From JAUIBE01 sp035267185 (lineage in GTDB: Bacteria; Pseudomonadota; Gammaproteobacteria; Xanthomonadales; SZUA-36), in NCBI GenBank assembly GCA_035267185.1, contig DATFLY010000119.1:1-53436 (forward strand): DNA of 53,436 bases, written 5' to 3'. Of the stretch, positions 41,315 through 49,974 are shown one piece after another; position 1 is the stretch's first letter, and each line of letters starts with the position of its first letter. A program made the translations under genes and the position numbers. The notes below the pieces were generated by a model that was not told the origin of the DNA, ran no database searches, and saw nothing but the letters and a program-made list of their open reading frames with translations.

Positions 41315-42082
41315 ATGGGAATCGTGATCAAGACCCAGGAAGATATTGACGAGATGCGGGTAGCCGGGCAGCTTGCCGCTGAAGTGCTGCGCATGATTAA
41401 ACCGCATGTGCAATCGGGGGTGACCACGGGTGAACTTGACGATATTTGCCACCGGTTCATCACTGAAGAGCAGGATGCCATACCGGCGCCACTGAATTAC
41501 CGGGGTTTTCCAAAATCGATTTGTACCTCTGTCAATCATGTCATTTGTCATGGAATTCCGGGTGAAAAGGTCCTCAAGGATGGCGATATCATCAATATCG
41601 ACATCACGGTCATCAAGGATGGCTGGCACGGCGATACCAGCAAGATGTTTCATGTCGGAAAGCCGACAATTCGTGGTAAGCGAATCTGCGATATCGCATA
41701 TGAATCAATGGTCCGTGGCATCAGGATGGTCAAGCCGGGAATCTATCTCGGAGACATCGGTCACGCAATCCAGGTCTATGCCCAGGGCGAGGGTTGTTCT
41801 GTGGTGCGTGAGTATTGTGGCCATGGGATTGGTCGTGTATTTCACGAGGAACCGCAGGTGCTGCATTATGGAAAACCAGGCCAGGGTGAGCTGCTGGTGC
41901 CTGGCATGGTTTTCACCATCGAGCCCATGATCAACCTGGGTAAACGTGAGACAAAACTGTTGCCAGATGGCTGGACCGTGATTACACGGGATCGCAGTCT
42001 CTCGGCCCAGTGGGAGCACACCATCGCTGTTACCGAGGACGGGTACGATGTGCTGACGCGTCTTCCTGGTGATGATCTCTAG
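41315..42082 (+). CDS. map: Type I methionine aminopeptidase
   Basis: A 255-residue metalloenzyme that removes the initiator Met from nascent proteins. It starts MGIVIKTQEDIDEMRVAGQLAAEVLRMIKPHVQSGVTTGELD, aligning with E. coli Map at residue 1. The metal ligands are visible in INIDITVIKDGWHGDTSKMF (two Asp), YCGHGIGRVFHEEP (His), MVFTIEPMI (Glu) and SAQWEHTIAV (Glu). An in-frame extension upstream to GTG 41228 would add 29 residues without homology. It leads the map-glnD-dapD cluster conserved in Gammaproteobacteria; rpsB, often next to it, is not here. Confidence 0.95.
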   Translation: MGIVIKTQEDIDEMRVAGQLAAEVLRMIKPHVQSGVTTGELDDICHRFITEEQDAIPAPLNYRGFPKSICTSVNHVICHGIPGEKVLKDGDIINIDITVIKDGWHGDTSKMFHVGKPTIRGKRICDIAYESMVRGIRMVKPGIYLGDIGHAIQVYAQGEGCSVVREYCGHGIGRVFHEEPQVLHYGKPGQGELLVPGMVFTIEPMINLGKRETKLLPDGWTVITRDRSLSAQWEHTIAVTEDGYDVLTRLPGDDL

Positions 42083-42106
42083 GCCATTAAAGCACCCGCA
42101 TTTGAG

Positions 42107-44782
42107 ATGAACCGATTGTCAGCCCCCGCTGCTTCACGGGGATGCATCGACCTTTCCGATATCCATTCCCTTACCTCTGGCACCGAGGAGGTGGCTGAAC
42201 TTTGTAATCGCATCAAGCATCAGCTAAGGCGCTCGGACCAGGTATTGGCGCAAAGATTCTGGGAAGGGGAAGATGTCGCAGAACTGGTGCGAGCCCGAGC
42301 CTGGGTTGTTGAGCAATTATTGCTGGAGGCCTGGAAGTGGTGCATCACTGACCAACCGCCCACGGTTGAATCACACCCCTGCCTGATTGCCGTTGGTGGG
42401 TTTGGGCGCGGCGAACTTCATCCCCATTCCGATGTTGACCTGTTGATACTGGTCGCTGAAATGCCACCGGAAGCTTCCGGGCTCAGCGTACTTATCGAAT
42501 CATTTATTCAGTTGCTCTGGGATGCTGGTTTTTACCTTGGTCACAGTGTCAGAACACTGGAAACCTGCATCAGTGAAGCCGAGCGTGATGTCGCCACAGC
42601 TACCAGTCTCATGGAATCACGCCTGCTGGATGGGCCGCGTCCACTTTTCAAAAGCCTGTGTTCTGCAATATCGGTTGATCGAATCTGGCCGGCCAACCAG
42701 TTTTTCAAGGCAAAATTCGAAGAACAGGAATTGCGTCATGCACGCTATTTCGACACCGCTTACAACCTTGAGCCCAATATCAAGGAAGGACAGGGTGGAC
42801 TGCGCGACATCCAGATGATTTCCTGGGTGACGAAAAGACATTTCGGAGTCCAGACCCTACATGGCCTCGTGGAACATGGTTTTCTGACCAGCAGTGAATA
42901 TGCAGACCTTGAGACAGGCCAGAAGCTGCTCTGGAGGGTTCGCTTCGCACTGCATTTGCTGGCTGGTCGTGCAGAGGACCGGCTTTTGTTTGACCACCAG
43001 CGAGAAATTGCCCTTCGTTTCGGTTTTGTCGACATTGAGGCCAATCTTGCTGTCGAGCAGTTCATGCAGGGCTACTACCGCAATGTCATGCAGCTTGAAA
43101 GGCTCAACGAGCGCTTGTTGCAGCTGTTTCAGGAAGAACTGATTTACGATTCAGAAGGCGAAGCGGTTCCGGTTACCAGCGATTTCAGTGCCCGCCACGG
43201 ATTTATTGAGATCAGGGATGGTTCACTGCTGATTCGCAGGCCGGCAGCCATGATGGAGCTTTTCGTGCTGCTGGCACGTGACCCGGAGCTGCGTGGCGTG
43301 CGCGCTTCAACTGTCAGGACCATCAGTGATCATGTTCACCTGATCGACGATACGTTCCGCAATGATCCTGAAGTGAACTTATTATTCCTGGAACTCCTCA
43401 CTCAGCCGCAGGGTGTCTATACGCAACTCAGCCGCATGAATCGTTATGGAGTGCTGGCTGCTTACCTGCCGGCGTTCGGAAATATTGTAGGAAGGATGCA
43501 GTATGACCTGTTTCATGTCTACACGGTTGATCAGCACACACTCTTCGTGGTCCGGAATCTTCGGCGCTTTGCCTACGGCAAGTATCGCGAGCAATTTCCA
43601 CATGCGCAGTCAGTTTTTCGACGGATTGAACGTCCCGAATTGTTGTACCTGGCAGCCATTTTTCACGACATAGCAAAAGGCAGGGGAGGGGATCATTCCG
43701 AGTTAGGTGAAGTGGATGCCCACGAATTCACCTTGAAACTCGATCTTGAGGATGAAGAGCGTGAGCTGATCAGCTGGCTGGTCCGAAACCACTTGCTGAT
43801 GTCGAGGACTGCACAACGGGAAGACCTGTCTGATCCCACCACGATTCAGCAGTTTGCCGCGGTTGTGAAGACGATGGCGCGACTGGACTCCTTGTACCTG
43901 CTGACGGTTGCCGATATTGCAGCAACCAGTCCAAAGCTGTGGAATAGCTGGAAAAACAGCCTGTTATGGGATCTTTACCTGTCAGCCGGCAACGCCTTGC
44001 GTCGCGGTCTCAAGAACCCGGTTGATCGGGAAACCCGGATCAGGCAGAGACGGGCGCGAACTCTGAGCCGATTACTGCGACGAGGTGTTCCGGCAGAACC
44101 CACCCAGAGACTTTGGGACACGTTGCCGGAACACGCATTCCTGAGGTTGACTGCAGGTCAGCTGGAGTGGGCCAGCCAGGCCATGACTGATTCCGGACCT
44201 GGGGACGATGTGATCGCGGTACGTTCGGTCAAACCCCAGGGGATATCTGAAGTGTTGGTCTGTGTCGCAGATCATGATGGTCTGTTTGCCGCAATTACTT
44301 CTGTTTTTGACGAAATGCATCTCAATGTGCTCTCCGCAAGGGTGCTGACCACCAGTGACGATCGCAGCTTCGATCTCTTTCAGGTTGCGGACCAGGACGG
44401 CCGGGCTCTGATCGCTGCGGACTCAGAAGTATTGAAAGGCAGGCTGGCACTGGCAACCTCAAGAGGTGGCTATTCTCCTGTGCAGAGAAGATTGCCGCGA
44501 AGACTTAAGCATTTCAGCAGCCAGCCAGTCATATCCTTTTCGTGTGCAGCAGACCGTCAGGGCACTTTGATGGAACTTGAATGCAATGACCGACCCGGTT
44601 TGCTTTCACGACTTGCCACCGCAATCGCAGATTCCGGTGTCCAGGTGCACGATGCGCGTATTGCGACTTTCGGTGAAAGGGTGGAGGATACCTTTCTTCT
44701 GAGTGACAGTGACAACAATCTTCTCGATGAAGAAACCATTGAGAGCCTGACCAGGGCAATCGAAGAACACCTGAACAATTGA
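42107..44782 (+). CDS. glnD: Bifunctional PII uridylyltransferase/uridylyl-removing enzyme GlnD
   Basis: An 891-residue sensor of nitrogen status that adds UMP to PII when glutamine is low and removes it when high. Order: nucleotidyltransferase (VGGFGRGELHPHSDVDLLIL, about residues 95-115, with the DxD pair), PII uridylyltransferase domain (about 190-345, KEGQGGLRDIQMISWVTKR), HD phosphohydrolase (about 490-600, LAAIFHDIAKGRGGDHSELG). Two C-terminal ACT domains bind glutamine (about 705-780 and 812-890). Length is normal. It starts 24 bases after map. Neighbouring dapD completes the usual cluster. Confidence 0.96.
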   Translation: MNRLSAPAASRGCIDLSDIHSLTSGTEEVAELCNRIKHQLRRSDQVLAQRFWEGEDVAELVRARAWVVEQLLLEAWKWCITDQPPTVESHPCLIAVGGFGRGELHPHSDVDLLILVAEMPPEASGLSVLIESFIQLLWDAGFYLGHSVRTLETCISEAERDVATATSLMESRLLDGPRPLFKSLCSAISVDRIWPANQFFKAKFEEQELRHARYFDTAYNLEPNIKEGQGGLRDIQMISWVTKRHFGVQTLHGLVEHGFLTSSEYADLETGQKLLWRVRFALHLLAGRAEDRLLFDHQREIALRFGFVDIEANLAVEQFMQGYYRNVMQLERLNERLLQLFQEELIYDSEGEAVPVTSDFSARHGFIEIRDGSLLIRRPAAMMELFVLLARDPELRGVRASTVRTISDHVHLIDDTFRNDPEVNLLFLELLTQPQGVYTQLSRMNRYGVLAAYLPAFGNIVGRMQYDLFHVYTVDQHTLFVVRNLRRFAYGKYREQFPHAQSVFRRIERPELLYLAAIFHDIAKGRGGDHSELGEVDAHEFTLKLDLEDEERELISWLVRNHLLMSRTAQREDLSDPTTIQQFAAVVKTMARLDSLYLLTVADIAATSPKLWNSWKNSLLWDLYLSAGNALRRGLKNPVDRETRIRQRRARTLSRLLRRGVPAEPTQRLWDTLPEHAFLRLTAGQLEWASQAMTDSGPGDDVIAVRSVKPQGISEVLVCVADHDGLFAAITSVFDEMHLNVLSARVLTTSDDRSFDLFQVADQDGRALIAADSEVLKGRLALATSRGGYSPVQRRLPRRLKHFSSQPVISFSCAADRQGTLMELECNDRPGLLSRLATAIADSGVQVHDARIATFGERVEDTFLLSDSDNNLLDEETIESLTRAIEEHLNN

Positions 44783-44830
44783 CCCGGATCATGACCCGAT
44801 CCGACACACTCATTTGTAATGGAATGAACA

Positions 44831-45679
44831 GTGAATGATTCAACACATAATTTGAGGGCCCTGATCAGCAAGGCCTGGGACGCACGGGCCGGGCTTAGCC
44901 CGCAAACGGCCGACAAAGAACTGAATGACGCTATTGAATTCTGTCTTGATGGACTCGAGTCAGGCGACCTTCGTGTGGCCGAGCCGTCCGAACAAGGATG
45001 GCGGGTCAACCAGTGGCTCAAGAAAGCGGTATTGCTGTCGTTTCGGGTTCGTGACAACACGGTCATGGATGGTGGTTATACCCGGTTCTTTGACAAGGTC
45101 CCATTGCGCTGGTCTGAGGATGATGCTGAAAAGGCTGAGGCAGACATACGTTCAACGGGTGCCCGGGTGGTTCCACCGGCCACGGTGCGCCGTGGTGCAT
45201 TCATTGCGCCAGATGCAGTGTTGATGCCCAGCTATGTCAACATTGGTGCACGTGTGGGATCAGGAACCATGATTGATACATGGGCGACAGTGGGGTCCTG
45301 TGCGCAGGTCGGTAGCAACGTTCACATCTCAGGCGGGGTCGGCCTGGGCGGTGTGCTGGAACCCATCCAGGCAGGCCCGACCATCATCGAGGATGATTGT
45401 TTTATCGGTGCCCGGTCAGAAGTGGTGGAGGGCGTGGTCGTGGAGCGCGGAAGTGTCATCTCGATGGGTGTTTTTCTCGGTCAGAGCACCAAGATATATA
45501 ACAGGGAGAGTGGAGAAATCATCCGCGGCAGGGTGCCGGCGGGCTCAGTGGTTGTGCCTGGCTCTTTACCTTCTGCCGATGGCAGTCATTCTCTTTATTG
45601 CGCGGTGATTGTCAAACAGGTTGATGAAAAGACCCGCGCGCGAACCAGCGTTAACGAGTTGTTACGACATGCCGGCTGA
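44831..45679 (+). CDS. dapD: 2,3,4,5-tetrahydropyridine-2,6-dicarboxylate N-succinyltransferase
   Basis: A 282-residue acyltransferase of the lysine and meso-diaminopimelate pathway. It has an N-terminal helical domain (INSKAW-type start, here ALISKAWDARAGLSPQT) and a left-handed beta-helix of hexapeptide repeats (VLMPSYVNIGARVGSGTMIDTWATVGSCAQVGSNVHISGGVGLGGVLEP). FIGARSEVVEGVVVERGSVISMGVFLGQSTKIYNRESGE follows, all standard DapD. It starts at GTG 44831 with GGA seven bases upstream. The 48-bp gap to glnD has no terminator, so co-transcription is likely. Confidence 0.96.
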   Translation: MNDSTHNLRALISKAWDARAGLSPQTADKELNDAIEFCLDGLESGDLRVAEPSEQGWRVNQWLKKAVLLSFRVRDNTVMDGGYTRFFDKVPLRWSEDDAEKAEADIRSTGARVVPPATVRRGAFIAPDAVLMPSYVNIGARVGSGTMIDTWATVGSCAQVGSNVHISGGVGLGGVLEPIQAGPTIIEDDCFIGARSEVVEGVVVERGSVISMGVFLGQSTKIYNRESGEIIRGRVPAGSVVVPGSLPSADGSHSLYCAVIVKQVDEKTRARTSVNELLRHAG

Positions 45680-46058
45680 CCAGGACAAAATTACTCGCAG
45701 TGATTCCGTGGTGAAAGTTTTCGGAATCAAGAATTGTGACTCTTGCAGGAAGGCCCTGAAGTGGCTCAAATTGCATGATGTGCCGCATCGTTTTCATGAT
45801 CTGCGCGAGCGCGCCCCAAGCGCCAGCCTGGTCGGGCTCTGGTGCAATTCGTCATTTGGAGACAGAATCGTCAATCGACGCAGCACCACCTGGCGCTCAT
45901 TGAACGGTCAGCAGCGCGCTGCTGCGCTGGCCAATCCGGAACCGTCGCTGCTGGAGCACCCGACGCTCATCAAACGTCCGGTTTTCATGCGTGGAAGCAA
46001 AGTGCTTGCGGTTGGTTTTTATCCGTCTGAGCTCGAGAGTCGCCTTCCCGGGTTTTGA
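45669..46058 (+). CDS. ArsC/YffB-family (Spx-like) thioredoxin-fold protein
   Basis: A 129-residue protein of the ArsC-like thioredoxin fold. The start of the fold reads VVKVFGIKNCDSCRKALKWLKLHDVPHRFHDLRE, with Cys-x-x-Cys in CDSC. A later cis-Pro region is HPTLIKRPVFMRGSKVLAVGFYPSELESRL, which fits ArsC relatives. E. coli YffB lies next to dapE in a diaminopimelate locus, and this gene next to dapD mirrors that link. True arsenate reduction is doubtful because the CX5R anion site is not seen. The start is uncertain: ATG 45669 overlaps the dapD stop, and GTG 45708 or 45711 would trim the N-terminus. Confidence 0.8.
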   Translation: MPADQDKITRSDSVVKVFGIKNCDSCRKALKWLKLHDVPHRFHDLRERAPSASLVGLWCNSSFGDRIVNRRSTTWRSLNGQQRAAALANPEPSLLEHPTLIKRPVFMRGSKVLAVGFYPSELESRLPGF

Positions 46059-46093
46059 GATCGCAGGATTACAAAAGAAGCTGAGACAAAGAA

Positions 46094-47674
46094 ATGAATA
46101 CCTTAACGACAACGCCTGAAAGCTGGAATCTGACCAAACCAGCGGTTGTGAGCAGTGGTGGAATAGTGACTTCCCAACATGTTCTCGCCTCCCAGGTTGG
46201 AGCGGATGTGCTGGCTCAGGGCGGCAATGCGGTGGATGCCGCAGTCGCAACGGGGCTGGCTGTTGGAACCGTTGAACCGTGGATGAGTGGAATCGGCGGA
46301 TGCGGCTACATGGTGGCTTACAGCGCCAGCGAGCATAAAAGCTACTCAGTGGAATTTGGCGTCAAGGCTTCGCAGTCAGTTGACCCTTCCGTCTACAAAG
46401 TTGTGGGAAACATCGGCGTCGATCTTTTCGAATGGCCAGCAGTTGAAAATGACCTGAACATTTTCGGCCCGAAATCAATCTGTGTGCCCGGAACTGTTGC
46501 TGGTCTTGCCAGGGCGCTGGAAGAATTTGGTACGTTTGATTGGTCGGATGTCATGGGGCCTGCGACCCAGATGGCAGAGCATGGAATGGAGGTGGATTGG
46601 TATACGACCCTCAAGATCGCCTCTGAAGCCCGCCGGTTGTCACATTTCGAACACAGTCGGGATGTTTTCACACCCGATGGGCACACACCAGTCGGTGAAT
46701 GGGCTGGTCCGTTGCCTTCGATTCGAATTGGAGAGCTGGCGCGAACCATGCGTCGTCTGGCATCGGCAGGTCCGGAAGATTTTTATAAGGGCGAGATCGC
46801 TGCCAGGATTGTTGCTGATTCCGAACAACTGGGAATTCCACTGACCGCTGAGGATCTGGCGTCCTACGAGCCGCATCTCACCGAGGTGGAACGGAGTATG
46901 TATCGCGGCAGCGAAATCGATGTTGTTCCTGGTTTAACAGCTGGCCCAACGCTTGAATACGCCCTGGAAGTCCTTGCTGAAACCCTACGGCCGGGTGCCG
47001 ATCGCCCCGACGCCCAGGCATACCTGGCCTATGTGCGTTGCCTTTACGATGCTTATGATCATCGACTCGCGTACATCGGTGATGTGCCTGATTCCGGACC
47101 CAGTCCGCACACCACGCATATCAATGTCGTGGACAGGAAGGGCAACCTTGTGGCTCTCACAATGACCCTTTTGTCGTTGTTCGGCTCTAAAGTCACGCTG
47201 CCTTCAACCGGGATTGTGATGAACAACGGAATGATGTGGTTTGATCCGCGGCCGGACCGCCCGAATTCAATCGCACCGGGTAAAAGGCCGTTGTCGAATA
47301 TGTGCCCGGTTGTCATGATCAGGGGTGACGGTCACCGCTTTGCAATCGGGGCTTCAGGGGGAAGGCGCATCATGCCCGCAGTCTTCCAGCTGGTTTCATT
47401 CCTGACTGACTACAACATGAGCATCGATGAAGCCATTCACCAACCTCGACTTGACGTTAGCGGTACAGAACTCGTGACCCTGGACAGCCAGCTTCCACCT
47501 GACATCGTGGCGGCTGTGACTTCTGCTCATCAATCACGAGTCAGGCCAAACGGCGTCTATCCAAATCTGTTTGCCTGTCCCAGCATGGTAGGTCATGACC
47601 CGTCAGTCGGCTACAACGCAGGTGCGGCTTTTATTGCTTCCCCACGTGCTGCGGCCATTGCCGAGAAAAATTAG
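46094..47674 (+). CDS. Gamma-glutamyltransferase/glutathione hydrolase family protein
   Basis: A 526-residue Ntn-hydrolase proenzyme. It begins PAVVSSGGIVTSQHVLASQVGADVLAQGGNAVDAAVATGLAVGTVEPWMSGIGGCGYMV. The autoprocessing site is at PSPHTTHINVVDRKGN, where the first Thr of TTH becomes the nucleophile of the small subunit. The small subunit shows NNGMMWFDP, PLSNMCPVVMIRGDG and GASGGRRIMPAVFQ, close to the family consensus. No signal peptide is seen, unlike periplasmic Ggt, so it is probably a cytosolic paralogue with another amide or gamma-glutamyl substrate. Its stop overlaps the convergent gene by four bases. Confidence 0.88.
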   Translation: MNTLTTTPESWNLTKPAVVSSGGIVTSQHVLASQVGADVLAQGGNAVDAAVATGLAVGTVEPWMSGIGGCGYMVAYSASEHKSYSVEFGVKASQSVDPSVYKVVGNIGVDLFEWPAVENDLNIFGPKSICVPGTVAGLARALEEFGTFDWSDVMGPATQMAEHGMEVDWYTTLKIASEARRLSHFEHSRDVFTPDGHTPVGEWAGPLPSIRIGELARTMRRLASAGPEDFYKGEIAARIVADSEQLGIPLTAEDLASYEPHLTEVERSMYRGSEIDVVPGLTAGPTLEYALEVLAETLRPGADRPDAQAYLAYVRCLYDAYDHRLAYIGDVPDSGPSPHTTHINVVDRKGNLVALTMTLLSLFGSKVTLPSTGIVMNNGMMWFDPRPDRPNSIAPGKRPLSNMCPVVMIRGDGHRFAIGASGGRRIMPAVFQLVSFLTDYNMSIDEAIHQPRLDVSGTELVTLDSQLPPDIVAAVTSAHQSRVRPNGVYPNLFACPSMVGHDPSVGYNAGAAFIASPRAAAIAEKN

Positions 47675-49314
47675 ATTTTGCTGTTACTGGTTCTTGCCTG
47701 AGAAACCCGGTTCAGTTCGTGGAGTTTTCCGCCCAGGCCCATCGCCATGTTTCTGTAAAGCACGGTACCGATATCCGGGCGCTGCCTGACCAGGGCTTCA
47801 AAACTTTTTCGTGACAAAACCGCTGCTGTCACTTTTCCATGAGCAGCGGCATTCATGGAATGGGGCATTCGGGTCAACATGGCTATTTCACCAAGGCTTT
47901 CACCGGCTTCAACGTCCCCAACTTTTTGATTGTTCTCACCCAGGGTGATATCGACTTTTCCATTGATCAGAACAAACATCCTCTCTGATTGAGCACCAGC
48001 CACAATCAGGTTTTCACCTTTTTCAAATCGCGAAACAGAACAAACGCTGGCTACCCTTTGTGATTGTTCCTCTGTCAGGCCATCAAATAACTCCAGATGA
48101 TTCAGTGCATTGGCCACTTCGGGCAGAACATACTGGCGTTTGAAGTTTTTCATGACGACTTCGGCCAGCGCCTTTGCTTCAGGAATCAGAACAATTTCAC
48201 CAAACTCAGGGGGCACCAGCAGTTTGGCCATCTTGATTACGTCACGACGTTCTACCCGATGAAAAACCATGGCCGGTATATAGGCAATGGTCAGAAATCC
48301 CAATTCAACCAGGGTTCTCTGCATCCGCGGTGAATGAGCGCTGACGTCAATCTCCACGTAGCTGGCATCCAGCTCGTTTTCCGCATGATCGAGTAACTGC
48401 TCCAGCAGGAAGCGGCTGGCCCGATCACTCGGCGCGATCAGTTCGAAAATTCGAATGGACTTGTCGATCTCGTCATGGATATAACCAAGGGCTCCCGCCA
48501 CGGGAGACTGGTCACCATCCGGGCTGGGTTCCCGTGCAACCAGGTAGTTGGCGTGTTTGGCGTTAAGCCTGAACATTCCATACTGCAGGCGCATGGGGCC
48601 AAAAATCTCACGTCCCCGAAGTCGCCCCCTTTCAATTCTGATCAGCGCAGACATGTCGTCAGCAGTCAGGTGGTGAATGGGAAACTCGGCACCGGGAGGA
48701 AGCGCCTGAGATTCCTCATCCAGGATAACGTCAAAGGGCAGACCACAATTGTTAAGGGCCTGGTAGGCCACTTCCTGTACTTCCGGCACCACATGCGGAT
48801 TGTTGCGTCTCAGACTCAGAGCGTCACCAAAATAGTGGACGTAAAAAACCGTGCTTTCGCGATTCTTGAACTGGTGCTTGAGCGGTAAAAAGCCGATTGG
48901 CACAAATCCGTGATCCCGTGAGATTCGTTGTGAAAAGGGGTGCCTGGTGCGATTTTCCACCACGCCCACATGCAGGCGGTCTTTGATTTGATCAATACGG
49001 GCTTGCATCAATCGGGAACCAAGCCGGTGGCCCCTCGCTTCAGGTAAAACAGCCAGTCGTCCAAATTCACCCAGAAGGTCAGAATCTGCACCGATGTCGC
49101 AGACCACCGAGGCAGTTCCAAGGATTGTCTTGGTCTCAGTGTTTTCGGCAACCAGCATGATCAGGTTGTCGTTAAAAACGGCATGCTTTAGCCAGTCGAT
49201 GTGAAAAAAACCTGAATAAGGATAGGTTTCATCGTAGGTGGCACGGAACACTTCCCGCACACCCGGCACGTCAGATTCAACGGCCAATCGAATTTTTATG
49301 GGGTCTTTACCCAA
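47671..49314 (-). CDS. GNAT acetyltransferase fused to a cyclic-nucleotide-type domain
   Basis: A 547-residue multidomain protein. Residues 5-150 are a GNAT fold (IRLAVESDVPGVREVFRATYDETYP...FGRLAVLPEARGHRLGSRLMQARID, acetyl-CoA loop ARGHRLG). Residues about 200-375 look like a second, weaker GNAT-like half (IHHLTADDMSALIRIERGRLRGREIFG...YVEIDVSAHSPRMQRTLVELGFLTIAYIPAMV). Residues about 405-530 form a cNMP-type barrel (LFDGLTEEQSQRVASVCSVSRFEKGENLIVAGAQSERMFVLINGKVDITLGE...GESLGEIAMLTRMPHSMNAAAHG). The phosphate-binding Arg is His here (PHSMNA). The start is TTG 49314, six bases after AGGAG. Mycobacterial Pat enzymes have the same parts in reverse order. Confidence 0.85.
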   Translation of the reverse strand: MGKDPIKIRLAVESDVPGVREVFRATYDETYPYSGFFHIDWLKHAVFNDNLIMLVAENTETKTILGTASVVCDIGADSDLLGEFGRLAVLPEARGHRLGSRLMQARIDQIKDRLHVGVVENRTRHPFSQRISRDHGFVPIGFLPLKHQFKNRESTVFYVHYFGDALSLRRNNPHVVPEVQEVAYQALNNCGLPFDVILDEESQALPPGAEFPIHHLTADDMSALIRIERGRLRGREIFGPMRLQYGMFRLNAKHANYLVAREPSPDGDQSPVAGALGYIHDEIDKSIRIFELIAPSDRASRFLLEQLLDHAENELDASYVEIDVSAHSPRMQRTLVELGFLTIAYIPAMVFHRVERRDVIKMAKLLVPPEFGEIVLIPEAKALAEVVMKNFKRQYVLPEVANALNHLELFDGLTEEQSQRVASVCSVSRFEKGENLIVAGAQSERMFVLINGKVDITLGENNQKVGDVEAGESLGEIAMLTRMPHSMNAAAHGKVTAAVLSRKSFEALVRQRPDIGTVLYRNMAMGLGGKLHELNRVSQARTSNSKI

Positions 49315-49446
49315 CGGTGTCTCCTGCTAATGAATTCCGTTCATTCCTAAAGATTAGCATTTTCACAGAAATCTCAGTTGACTCAGCACAATATAAAGGC
49401 TGATGAGCAGGAGGGTGGTTTTCACGATCTAGTAGTATCAATGCAC

Positions 49447-49624
49447 AGGCACATGCGGAATAAGCTTCTCCCAAAACCCGCTGTAAATACATCCCTGTAC
49501 GCCCGGATGATTCCGCGACGGCGTCGGCTCCTAATTACGACACTTTCGTGTCTTGCATCACGTCGCCTTTGGCCTGCTTCCCTGAATCATACGGTTTTGG
49601 GAGAAGCTTATTCCGCACGTGCCT
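49447..49624. repeat. Structured intergenic repeat, family member B
   Basis: Arms at 49447-49477 and 49594-49624 are reverse complements over 31 bp with one mismatch. Inside, on the minus strand, is the core ACAGGGATGTATTTA (reverse complement at 49484-49498), a small hairpin GACAC-TTTC-GTGTC (49539-49552), and paired GCGACG/CGTCGC. Compared with member A the core is kept and the arms differ. It lies in the long spacer between the divergent GNAT fusion gene and clpB. Confidence 0.82.
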
Positions 49625-49667
49625 TGTGTCGGGGCAAATGTGCTTCGGATTAGCCCATGCTCACAAC

Positions 49668-49686
49668 AATGGGTCATTGACCCATT
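49668..49686. promoter_or_regulatory. Perfect palindrome between repeat elements B and C
   Basis: AATGGGTCA-T-TGACCCATT has nine-base arms around one base. It lies between two larger inverted repeats upstream of clpB and may be an operator or a further piece of the repeat array. Confidence 0.4.
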
Positions 49687-49718
49687 CGGAAACATTTGGA
49701 GCGCTTCCGGCTACTGCT

Positions 49719-49831
49719 GGACAGGTGGAGTCCAGGTCTTTCTGAAACCGTATGATTCAGGGACGAATCATCCGAGCGCCCAGGGAAGGGTTTATCGCGT
49801 GTTTCAGAAAGACCTGGGCTTCGACCTGTCC
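49719..49831. repeat. Structured intergenic repeat, family member C
   Basis: Arms at 49719-49748 and 49801-49831 pair over about 30 bases, including a perfect 17-base end (CCAGGTCTTTCTGAAAC with its complement). Inside are the hairpin ATGATTC-AGGGAC-GAATCAT (49752-49771) and the core variant CAGGGAAGGGTTTATCGCGTG (49781-49801). It is in opposite orientation to member B. In addition, 49745-49763 is the exact reverse complement of 49579-49597 inside B (19 bp), so B and C can also pair with each other. The right arm ends 144 bases before the clpB start. Confidence 0.8.
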
Positions 49832-49921
49832 AATTTCAACATGTTAATCAGCTACTTAAAACTATCTCATTACAGTTGATTGTCATCATCCGTGCCCTCA
49901 AATTTAAGGTATATGCAGCTT

Positions 49922-49942
49922 TTTTGGGAAACAGTCCCAAAA
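49922..49942 (+). promoter_or_regulatory. Hairpin in the clpB leader
   Basis: TTTTGGGA-AACAG-TCCCAAAA forms a perfect eight-base stem 33 bases before the clpB ATG. It may influence leader stability or translation; a clear sigma-32 promoter was not found around it. Confidence 0.4.
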
Positions 49943-49974
49943 TGCGGCTGCCAACTTATTCGGGGATATTCGAG

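Noticed and set aside
49447..49831. CRISPR array or integron attC sites
   Set aside because: Repeats are inverted and only two, without equal spacers; no cas or integrase gene and no attC core sequences.
49378..49879. Several short frames in the GNAT-clpB spacer
   Set aside because: All cross the long inverted repeats and lack protein-like composition.
49832..49974. Sigma-32 heat-shock promoter of clpB
   Set aside because: No CTTGAAA/CCCCAT pair with correct spacing was found; the promoter could not be placed.
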